Shown here piece after piece: positions 5,995 through 12,090 of a stretch of DNA of 14,177 nucleotides; position 1 is the stretch's first letter; each line of letters begins with the position of its first letter. The translations under genes and the position numbers were made by a program. The stretch is from CAYJXJ01 sp964374095 (GTDB lineage: Bacteria; Elusimicrobiota; Elusimicrobia; UBA1565; UBA9628), in contig CAYJXJ010000121.1 in NCBI GenBank assembly GCA_964374095.1, positions 1 through 14,177 of the forward strand. Reading direction: 5' to 3'. The notes under the pieces are model-generated. The model was given only the letters and a program-made list of their open reading frames with translations, did no database searches and was not told the origin of the DNA.

Positions 5995-7328
5995 TCCTCG
6001 TCCTCCTCGTCGTCATCCGTGGTGACCCAGGGGTGGTCGCTCTCCTGCCAGCGCTGGATCTCGAAGCGCCGGTTGCGCCACCACCACCAGAGCGGGGGGA
6101 GGCACAAGAGTCCCAGCGCCCAGAACAGATACGCCGGGCGCGGCACGTCGCGGGTGATCTCGATGCCGTAGGGGAAGCCGCTCGCGTCGGACTCCGGCTC
6201 CACGCGCAGGTAGTAGGTCCCCGCGGGGACGGAAGGAAGGTGGACGGTATCTGAACGGCTTCCCTCGCTCCAGGCCTCGCCGTCCTCGGATCCCCAATAA
6301 TAGGCCAGGTCGCGGGCGAATTCAATGGCTTCGTCGGTCCGGGTGTTGATGAGGGCCATGCGGAAGAAGGCCCAATTGTTGCTGAGCTCGGCGTGGGTCT
6401 TGACCCGTACGTTGGAGGTGCGCCCCCCTAACTCGAAGGGCATGCTCACCTTCGCCCGCTGGGGATCGGTCACCGCGTAGGTGAAGCCGAACGGCGGCAC
6501 GGGGGCTTTCTGGCAGAGTAAGGCCGCGGCCGCGAACACCAACAGGCCGCCCAGGACCGCGGCCCAGAACACGGGCTTGGCCGCGTCCCACGCCGCGGCG
6601 TGGGGGTTGGGCTGGGCCGGGGCCACGCCGCGCGGGACCGGGGGGCTGCCGGAGAGTCCGAAGGCGAGCCACACCTCCGACGGGTCGAGGTAATCCCCAT
6701 GCGACCAGGCGGAGCCCTCCGGGGTCACGTCCTCGCTCAGGAGATAGGGCGGGCAGATGAAATCCCGCGCGGTGGCGGTCTCCCCGGCCTTGACCTTCCA
6801 GTTGAACTCGCCGAGGACGAAGCTCACCATCGGTTTGGAGGTCTGAAAGTGCTGGTAGCGCCGCCCTTCATGATCGATGACGGGGTTGCGCTGGATGTCG
6901 GGGTTGTCCCAGTTGCCGCAGTCGGGAGGCGCGGGCGGGTTGGCTTGCGCGGCCTCCTTGCGGAGATTGGCCTGGGCCTGCAGGCGGCGGGGGAGGTCGG
7001 AGACGTCCTCCTGGCCGGGCTTGCCGAGCAGGCTCTCCGCGCCCGACAGCCTGCGGAGCTTGACCACCTCGCCGGAGTCGAACCAAAGGCCCTGGCAGGA
7101 GGTGCAGCGGTCCACGGTGAGGCTTCCATCGAACACGCCCCCCACCTCCATGGGGCTCTCGCACTTCGGGCAGGCCAAGGCCGACTTCATCGCGCTTTTG
7201 AGCTTGAGCGTCAGGGCGAACTCCGCGGCGTCGTAGAAGACGCCGTGGCATTGGGGGCAAGAGTCGATCTCGAAGCCCCCGGGAAGATGGACCGTCTCCA
7301 GCGGCGCCGAGCACTTGGGGCACGTCAT
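5991..7328 (-). CDS. Double zf-TFIIB, DUF4178 C-half, two-TM membrane protein
   Basis: A 445-residue multidomain protein. Two consecutive zf-TFIIB ribbons come first: Cys3/Cys6/Cys24/Cys27 and Cys53/Cys56/Cys75/Cys78, each ending in the family's CxGxxxD signature (CHGVFYD, CQGLWFD). Residues 150-225 (RRYQHFQTSKPMVSFVLGEF, then PPYLLSED, then WSHGDYLDPSEVWLAF) match the second half of a DUF4178 domain; the first half is in the gene upstream. A membrane segment follows (253-272), then a beta-rich ectodomain (about 275-395, including VPAGTYYLRVEPES as in pre-peptidase C-terminal/Ig-like sandwiches), a second segment (398-417), and a tail DDDEEDEE. The ribbons and tail should be cytoplasmic and the sandwich periplasmic. 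The ATG at 7328 has GGGAAG 6 nt upstream. Biochemical function is unknown; a membrane scaffold is likeliest. Confidence 0.88.
   Translation of the reverse strand: MTCPKCSAPLETVHLPGGFEIDSCPQCHGVFYDAAEFALTLKLKSAMKSALACPKCESPMEVGGVFDGSLTVDRCTSCQGLWFDSGEVVKLRRLSGAESLLGKPGQEDVSDLPRRLQAQANLRKEAAQANPPAPPDCGNWDNPDIQRNPVIDHEGRRYQHFQTSKPMVSFVLGEFNWKVKAGETATARDFICPPYLLSEDVTPEGSAWSHGDYLDPSEVWLAFGLSGSPPVPRGVAPAQPNPHAAAWDAAKPVFWAAVLGGLLVFAAAALLCQKAPVPPFGFTYAVTDPQRAKVSMPFELGGRTSNVRVKTHAELSNNWAFFRMALINTRTDEAIEFARDLAYYWGSEDGEAWSEGSRSDTVHLPSVPAGTYYLRVEPESDASGFPYGIEITRDVPRPAYLFWALGLLCLPPLWWWWRNRRFEIQRWQESDHPWVTTDDDEEDEE
5995..6008 (-). promoter_or_regulatory. Ribosome binding site embedded in acidic-tail codons
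   Basis: The Glu/Asp codons ending the large membrane protein read GAGGAGGACGAGGA on the minus strand, immediately before the overlapping ATGA. GAGGAGG (6008-6002) is 7 nt from the ATG at 5994. Confidence 0.65.
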
Positions 7329-7435
7329 GGTTCACTTCCCGTATCCATAGGAATCGAACCATGTCCCCCGGCGTTACTAGGAACGCCGGGGACCTTGCGA
7401 TCAGATGTCCTCCTTATCGCAAGGCCTTCGGTCAT
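7325..7435 (-). CDS. Possible 36-residue coupling ORF between the DUF4178 halves
   Basis: A short frame begins at an ATG 4 nt after the stop of the upstream zinc-ribbon gene and ends in a TGA overlapping the ATG of the double zf-TFIIB gene. It therefore bridges the gap with no untranslated space. It starts MTEG, like the MTEAEGG of the upstream gene. Its sequence (Gly/Pro/Ser-rich) has no recognisable domain and is constrained by the two hairpins it spans. It may be only a translational bridge, or chance. Confidence 0.15.
   Translation of the reverse strand: MTEGLAIRRTSDRKVPGVPSNAGGHGSIPMDTGSEP
7366..7391. repeat. Perfect 10-bp hairpin (first of a tandem pair)
   Basis: CCCCGGCGTT (7366-7375) and AACGCCGGGG (7382-7391) pair perfectly around a six-base loop. 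Two more pairs form outside a one-base bulge. There is no following T-run in either direction, so it is not a standard Rho-independent terminator. It lies in the leader of the double zf-TFIIB gene. Confidence 0.8.
7393..7424. repeat. Perfect 9-bp hairpin with a Shine-Dalgarno sequence in its loop
   Basis: CCTTGCGAT (7393-7401) pairs with ATCGCAAGG (7416-7424) around a 14-base loop. On the minus (sense) strand the loop contains AAGGAGG (7415-7409), a near-perfect ribosome binding site, but no ATG or GTG follows at functional distance. It abuts the first hairpin, so the two would stack in the operon mRNA. Confidence 0.8.
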
Positions 7436-7439
7436 GCGG

Positions 7440-7832
7440 TCACCCGCGCTTCTCCACGGGCGCCGCGGGGAGGGGCGCCAGCAGGGTCCAATGACCGCCC
7501 GACTCCAGCAGCCAGCGGTAGCCCTTGAAGGGGTTATACAGGAGGTACTCCGCCCAGTCGTAGTCCACGTCGTAATACCGAACTTTTCGGCGCAGGTAGC
7601 CGATGGCCTGCCATTTGTCGCCCCGGAGCTCCCCTTTGGTCCCGAGCGGGATCGTGGGCTCGTGCTTCATGGCCGCCCGGTACTTGCCGAACACCTTGTG
7701 CTGGGGGTCCCGGGCGTCGAGAATGCTCCCGCAGTGGGAGCAAACCAGGCTTTCGCTGAAGCCCTGGGCGCGGATCTCCAGGGCCGCGCCGCAGCCGGTG
7801 CACTTAAAGGCGCCGCCTTCGGCTTCGGTCAT
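7440..7832 (-). CDS. Zinc-ribbon protein with N-terminal half of a DUF4178 domain
   Basis: A 130-residue protein. A zinc ribbon uses Cys11/Cys14 and Cys31/Cys34 (CTGCG, CSHCGSILDA). Residues 58-117 (PTIPLGTKGELRGDKWQAIG, then YDWAEYLLYNPFKGYRWLLE, then GGHW) are the first half of a DUF4178 domain. The chain stops right after, where a complete DUF4178 would continue into the YRHFQ/VLGEFPW half; that half is in the next gene. So this is either a split domain re-formed by two subunits or a broken gene. Codon use is normal and the frame clean, favouring a working split. It lies 43 bp after the first DUF4178 gene. The ribosome binding site is weak. Confidence 0.85.
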   Translation of the reverse strand: MTEAEGGAFKCTGCGAALEIRAQGFSESLVCSHCGSILDARDPQHKVFGKYRAAMKHEPTIPLGTKGELRGDKWQAIGYLRRKVRYYDVDYDWAEYLLYNPFKGYRWLLESGGHWTLLAPLPAAPVEKRG

Positions 7833-7875
7833 GGTCCCATTCCGCTATCCTTCATCGTGGGGCCATTCCTTTCGC

Positions 7876-8508
7876 TCACCAGCCCTCGAAGACCTTGAGC
7901 CCCCTCAATTTAAGGGTCTCAAAGGGAACGTACTCGCCCGCGAACAGCAGCGGGGGGTCCTCGCTGTAGTCGATGGTGGCGAATCCCCCGCCGGCCTCGG
8001 CCAAGTCGGCGAAATCCCCCTTCTCGCCGAAGGGGACGCGGAAGGGAAGCTCCCCCTCGCCCGAGACGTATTCGGCTTCCCGCAAATCCTTGACGGTGTA
8101 GGTCTTGCCCGCCAGGTCCAGGCGCTTGCCGACGGCGACGGCGTCGCCCTCCGGGATAGGCTCCGACGTCTGGAATTGAAAGCTCACGGCGTAGAGCCCC
8201 TGGGCCTCGCCCAGCCAGCCTGATTTCTCGTCGTCAAAGCGCAGGTGCCACTCGTTCCAGAATCCCTGCTCGTAGCGCAGTTGGATGCGCCCCACCACCG
8301 TGAATCCCGCGCCCTTGTAGCCGCCGACGGCGGCCAACTGCAGCGGCGAGCCGTCCTTCTGGAGTTCGGCGACCTTGCCCAGGGCTTCCAAGTCCATTCC
8401 CTTGCGGTAGACCAGGCTGCGGCAGTGGGCGCAGACGGTGTAGAGACTGACCGTGGTCTTGAACTCGACGGGCGCGCCGCAGGAGGGGCAGCGGGTCGCT
8501 TCGGCCAT
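7876..8508 (-). CDS. Zinc-ribbon DUF4178 protein, first gene of the operon
   Basis: A 210-residue soluble protein: zinc ribbon (Cys7/Cys10, Cys26/Cys29; CPSCGAPVEF, CAHCRSLVYR), a short linker (GMDLEALGKVAEL), then a complete DUF4178 domain (about 55-205) with SPLQLAAVGGYKGAGFTVVG, RIQLRYEQGFWNEWHLRF and GWLGEAQG. Function of the domain is unknown; it occurs beside DUF350 and spermidine synthases. From memory, the ribbon-DUF4178-ribbon-DUF4178 order often occurs in one polypeptide, whereas here it is spread over three genes. The gene heads the operon. There is no ribosome binding site before the ATG, and the best promoter places the transcript start at or next to the start codon, so the message may be leaderless. 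Confidence 0.9.
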   Translation of the reverse strand: MAEATRCPSCGAPVEFKTTVSLYTVCAHCRSLVYRKGMDLEALGKVAELQKDGSPLQLAAVGGYKGAGFTVVGRIQLRYEQGFWNEWHLRFDDEKSGWLGEAQGLYAVSFQFQTSEPIPEGDAVAVGKRLDLAGKTYTVKDLREAEYVSGEGELPFRVPFGEKGDFADLAEAGGGFATIDYSEDPPLLFAGEYVPFETLKLRGLKVFEGW

Positions 8509-8515
8509 GCGGGGT

Positions 8516-8545
8516 AGTTGAGCACAGGCCCGGCGGGGCTGTCAA
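8516..8545 (-). promoter_or_regulatory. Operon promoter, probably giving a leaderless transcript
   Basis: On the minus strand: consensus TTGACA (8545-8540), 18-bp spacer, TCAACT (8521-8516) with an extended TGC just before it. Transcription would start about 8508-8510, at the ATG of the DUF4178 gene. Confidence 0.5.
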
Positions 8546-8619
8546 GGCGCAACCCGGTTCCATGTCCCCGGTCCTTTCAACTGTCCACGCATCGGGCGCG
8601 GCTCGGCGTCGGCGTGCCG

Positions 8620-8635
8620 CCTCCAGCGGTGGAGG
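8620..8635. promoter_or_regulatory. Palindromic motif between divergent promoters, candidate operator
   Basis: CCTCCAGCGGTGGAGG differs by one base from the core of the perfect palindrome at 1901-1916. The six outer bases on each side are fully complementary. It lies in the 234-bp divergent region 8509-8742, eight bases upstream of the -35 box proposed for the prohibitin-like gene and about 75 bp upstream of the -35 of the DUF4178 operon. Confidence 0.5.
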
Positions 8636-8643
8636 AAGCGCGC

Positions 8644-8673
8644 TGGACACGCCCGCGGCAAAGGTGCTAGTCT
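8644..8673 (+). promoter_or_regulatory. Candidate promoter of the prohibitin-like gene
   Basis: TGGACA (8644-8649), 18-bp spacer, TAGTCT (8668-8673). The -10 is weak. Transcription would begin near 8680, leaving a leader of about 60 nt that contains an imperfect hairpin (AAGGGAAT with ATTCCTT, about 8688-8708). Confidence 0.3.
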
Positions 8674-8742
8674 GCCCCATTGTGACCGAAGGGAATGGTT
8701 GATTCCTTGGCACTAGGGGAGAAGAAACCGTGAGGTGCGAGA

Positions 8743-9672
8743 ATGGGTTTCCTGATTTTGGTCGTGATGGCGACCGCCTTGATGGTCATGATGTCCAAGG
8801 ACAAGTGGATGAGCGGCAATAAGATCGACAGCGAGGCCCTCTCGAGCCTGGTCGTTAAATACGCGATCGGCTTTCTCGTCCTCGCCGTCGTGGCCATGGT
8901 CTTTCGCGGGGGCCTCATCGTCGTTCCCGCGGGCCACCGCGGCATCGTCTTCAACAAGATGTCCGGCATCCGCCAGCAGGCTCTGGGCGAGGGTTTCAAC
9001 CTCATCATCCCGGTGATCGAGCAGGTCGCCTATATGGACGTGCGCATCCAGAAAGACTCCTACGACTCCTCCGCCGCCTCCAAGGACATGCAGGTCGTGC
9101 ACACCAAGGTGGCCCTCAACTACCACCCCATGCCCGAAGCCGCCCCCAAGATCTTTCAAGAGGTGGGCGTGGGCTACTCCGAGCGCGTCATCCACCCCGC
9201 CGTGCAGGAAGCCGTCAAGGCGACGACCGCGCGCTTCACGGCCGAGGAGCTCATCACCCGGCGCGAGGACGTCAAGAAGCTCATCCGCGAGCTGGTCGAG
9301 CACCAGATCAAGGACCGCCACATCAAGGTCGACGAGCTCTACATCACCGACTTCGACTTCTCCCGGCAGTTCGCGGAGGCCATCGAGTCCAAGCAGATCG
9401 CCGAGCAGCAGGCCCTGAAGGCCAAGCGCGACCTCGACCGCATCAAGATCGAGGCCGAGCAGAAGGTGGCCTCGGCCAAGGCCGAGGCCGAGGGCCTGCG
9501 CATGCAGAAGGAAGCCATCACGCCCCAGCTCATCCAGCTGCGCCAGGTCGAGACCCAGAAGCTCGCCATCGATAAATGGAACGGCGTCATGCCCTCGGTC
9601 ATGATGACCGGCCCGGGCGGGGGCACCCCCCTGCTCGATCTGGGAGCCCTCTCCAACCGGCCCGGGCGCTGA
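8743..9672 (+). CDS. Prohibitin-like SPFH/band-7 membrane protein
   Basis: A 309-residue SPFH-family protein. It has a short hydrophobic start (2-16), a membrane segment (about 38-55, YAIGFLVLAVVAMVF), then the SPFH domain (about 56-220) opening with VVPAGHRGIVFNKMSGI and containing LGEGFNLIIPVIEQV. A charged Ala/Glu/Lys/Gln helix (210-280) should form a coiled coil. The end KWNGVMPSVMMTG plus TPLLDL is the prohibitin-type C-terminus. Such proteins form large ring or cage assemblies on the membrane that organise lipids and guard proteases. The ribosome binding site GAGGTG is 5 nt from the ATG. It is divergent from the DUF4178/DUF350/synthase operon and shares its regulatory region, which suggests joint control. 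No FtsH or NfeD gene is adjacent. Confidence 0.92.
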   Translation: MGFLILVVMATALMVMMSKDKWMSGNKIDSEALSSLVVKYAIGFLVLAVVAMVFRGGLIVVPAGHRGIVFNKMSGIRQQALGEGFNLIIPVIEQVAYMDVRIQKDSYDSSAASKDMQVVHTKVALNYHPMPEAAPKIFQEVGVGYSERVIHPAVQEAVKATTARFTAEELITRREDVKKLIRELVEHQIKDRHIKVDELYITDFDFSRQFAEAIESKQIAEQQALKAKRDLDRIKIEAEQKVASAKAEAEGLRMQKEAITPQLIQLRQVETQKLAIDKWNGVMPSVMMTGPGGGTPLLDLGALSNRPGR

Positions 9673-9687
9673 CCGCCCGCGCTTCCA

Positions 9688-12090
9688 CTAAGTGGCGGCG
9701 CCGGACGCCGGCCGGGAGTAGAGTCCGTCCAGGGCCTCCCGGGCCCGGCCGCGGGAAAACGTCTCGAGCACGCGCCGGCGTCCGGCCGCGCCCAGCCGGG
9801 CGCGCAAAGCCGGATCATCCACGAGCTGGAGGGCCCGTTCGAGGAGCTCGATCTCGCTCTTGGCGATGAAGCCGGTCTCGCCGTCAAGGACGGCGTCGCG
9901 GTTGCCCGCGGTGTCGGAGGCCACGACCGGCAGGCCCGCGGCCATGGCGTCCAGGACCGCCCCCGGCAGGCCTTCCCAGCGCGAGTAGTGCACGAACACG
10001 TCGAGCTCGGCGAGCCGGCGCGCGGCCTCCTCGGGCTCCAGCCAACCCGTGACCGTGACCTTCGAAGTCAAGTTCATGTTCTCGAGCTGGCGGCGGAAGT
10101 CGGACTCGAGTTCCCCGGCCCCGATCCACAGGCAGCGCAGGCCGTTGCGCGAGTCGGTCAGGCGCTGGGCGAGGTTGAGGAATGCCTCGGGGTTGCGGGC
10201 GAAGGTGAGCCGGCCGCAGGCGCCGACCACGGTTGCGGCCCGCTCGGGGCGGGGCGCGGGAGGGTCCGTATCGCCCAGGTACGGATCGCAGACCACGTGG
10301 ACCGGGCGGCCCCAGGCGAGCGCGCGGGCGAGCTCCGACTCGGAGGGGCTCACCGCCACGATCTCGCCGATCCAGGAGACCGAGGCTTCCAAGGCGCGGT
10401 AGAGGCCCCGCGATAACGCCGAGCGGTCCTGCTGGAGAAAGCCGTAGCCCCGGGGTGAGTAGTAGACGAGCGGCACGCCGGTCAGCCATGCCGCCCCCCT
10501 TGCCAGGAAACCCGCTTTCGAGGAATGGGCATGGACGATGTCGGGCTGTTCGCGGCGCAGGAGCCGCGCCAGCTTGAGGAAGGCGGTGAAGTCCCGGATC
10601 GGGGATATCTCGCGCGTCATCTCCGGCACGTGATAGGCCCGCTCGGCGCCGGGGGCGCTATCGCGGTAGGCGCCGGGATCGGCGCCGCGCGAGGAAAAGA
10701 TCAGCGCGGTCTCGAAGCGCGCGGGATCGAGGCCGTTGCAGATGGCGGCCACGTGGCGTCCGGTTCCGCCGGGCCCCCCGCACTCGAGGACCTGGACCAC
10801 GCGCCGGCGGCCTTCCCGGAGGGCGCGGCGGGTTGCGAGCAGTCCCGCGAATGGAAACAGGAGCGGGACGTAGAGTATGCGGTGGCGCGTGGCGGACCCC
10901 AAGTCGAACTCGAGCAGGCCCGAGCCCGCGGCCATGGCCGCGAAAACCCCCAGGAGCCAAGCGCGCTCGGCGGTGAGTCCCCCGCGCAGGGCCCCCGCCA
11001 GGCCCAGGCAGGAGAGAAGTAAAATCGGCACGTTTTCGAGGGAGGCGATGAGCCGCCCCGTATTGCCTTCCAGGGGATAGAGTCCCGGCAGGGGCATGAA
11101 GAGGGCGTAGAACATGCCCTTCGGTAGGAACACCGCGACGTCCCACCAGGTCTTAAATTCCAGGCCGTAGAAGAGCTGAGTCCCGATGCGTCGGCCCTTG
11201 TAGATTTGCGCCCACGCCTGGTCCGAGACTTGGCGGATGCGGCGCATCTCGGTGAGCCGTTGCGGGCTGAAAGGGGCTATGTACTTGGCAGCCGTGGCGT
11301 CGTAGGTCATCGGGATGATGCTCGATTTAACGGTGGGGTCTTCGAGGCCGGTGATGCTCGGGGCCAGGGGTCCGTTGAAGAGGTAGGCGGCGAACGGCTT
11401 GTAGATGATGGGGGCCGCGAGTATGGTCAAGGCGCCTAGAAACATCGCGGCCGCGGGGCGGCCCTGCCGGCGGCGGAAGACTCCCGCCCCGGCGCACACG
11501 GGAACCCCGACGCCCGCGAGCACCGCGAGCATGTAGGGGCGTAGGAAGCCCACCGCCAACAGGGCCATCCAGGCAAGCAGGAGGGCGCGGGAGAGGTCGC
11601 GTCCCCGCTCCAGGCTCATGGCCCGGGCGAGCAGGGCCATGGCCGTGAAGACGCAAAGGGCGACGGGCCCGTCCTTGAAATTCTGCGAGGTCATGAAGAC
11701 GTTGGTGGGCCAGACCGCCACGGCCGCGGCGGCGACCAGGGCCGCGCCGGGGCCGACCGCTCCGGCGGCCAAATAAAAGAAGGCGACGACCGCCAGCGAT
11801 CCGATGAACGCCTGCAGCAGCTTCATGGCGATCGGGCGCCGGCCCGCCACGCGGTAGACCGCTTCGGTGGCCATGGCGTGGACCCGCTTGGAGGGTGAGA
11901 ATCCGGGCATGAAATAGCGGCCCTCAGCCCGCGCCTTGAGCATGTCGCCCGCGATCTCATCCATGTAGTGGGCGTCGGTGTAATGGTAGTCGGGCAGGAG
12001 CGGGTGGACTTCCGTGACCAGAGCCACGCCCGCGCGCAGGCCGAGCGCGACCAGGAAAAGCAGGCGAACCGGGTGGCTAATCGCCCACAC
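9688..12090 (-). CDS. Fused GT-C-type membrane glycosyltransferase and GT4 glycosyltransferase
   Basis: About 800 residues from the GTG at 12090. The first ~420 residues form a polytopic membrane domain of the PMT/ArnT-like GT-C kind, with an acidic first external loop (DYHYTDAHYMDEIAGDM, about 34-50) like the catalytic loops of that class. From about residue 430 a soluble GT4 (GT-B fold) domain begins: VVQVLECGGPGGTGRHV, DIVHAHSSKAGFLARG (about 517), and the nucleotide-sugar motif EGLPGAVLDAMAAGLPVVAS, with Glu706 and Asp714 where most relatives have a second Glu. The GT-C half would use a polyprenyl-linked sugar outside; the GT4 half a nucleotide sugar inside. A longer frame reaches an ATG at 12204, but that extension is Pro/Arg-rich and lies fully inside the GT2 gene. 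With GTG the overlap is 14 bp. It is probably the last gene of the polysaccharide operon. Confidence 0.87.
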   Translation of the reverse strand: MWAISHPVRLLFLVALGLRAGVALVTEVHPLLPDYHYTDAHYMDEIAGDMLKARAEGRYFMPGFSPSKRVHAMATEAVYRVAGRRPIAMKLLQAFIGSLAVVAFFYLAAGAVGPGAALVAAAAVAVWPTNVFMTSQNFKDGPVALCVFTAMALLARAMSLERGRDLSRALLLAWMALLAVGFLRPYMLAVLAGVGVPVCAGAGVFRRRQGRPAAAMFLGALTILAAPIIYKPFAAYLFNGPLAPSITGLEDPTVKSSIIPMTYDATAAKYIAPFSPQRLTEMRRIRQVSDQAWAQIYKGRRIGTQLFYGLEFKTWWDVAVFLPKGMFYALFMPLPGLYPLEGNTGRLIASLENVPILLLSCLGLAGALRGGLTAERAWLLGVFAAMAAGSGLLEFDLGSATRHRILYVPLLFPFAGLLATRRALREGRRRVVQVLECGGPGGTGRHVAAICNGLDPARFETALIFSSRGADPGAYRDSAPGAERAYHVPEMTREISPIRDFTAFLKLARLLRREQPDIVHAHSSKAGFLARGAAWLTGVPLVYYSPRGYGFLQQDRSALSRGLYRALEASVSWIGEIVAVSPSESELARALAWGRPVHVVCDPYLGDTDPPAPRPERAATVVGACGRLTFARNPEAFLNLAQRLTDSRNGLRCLWIGAGELESDFRRQLENMNLTSKVTVTGWLEPEEAARRLAELDVFVHYSRWEGLPGAVLDAMAAGLPVVASDTAGNRDAVLDGETGFIAKSEIELLERALQLVDDPALRARLGAAGRRRVLETFSRGRAREALDGLYSRPASGAAT

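Noticed and set aside
7346..7362. tRNA-like T-arm (GGTTCGATTCC on the minus strand)
   Set aside because: The flanking five bases do not pair and no acceptor, D or anticodon arm can be drawn.
6600..7898. 432-codon plus-strand frame antisense to the zinc-ribbon genes
   Set aside because: The opposite strand has clear Cys motifs and domains; long antisense frames are expected at this GC content.
9673..9687. Bidirectional terminator between the convergent prohibitin and glycosyltransferase genes
   Set aside because: Only 15 bp, a weak dyad and no T-runs.
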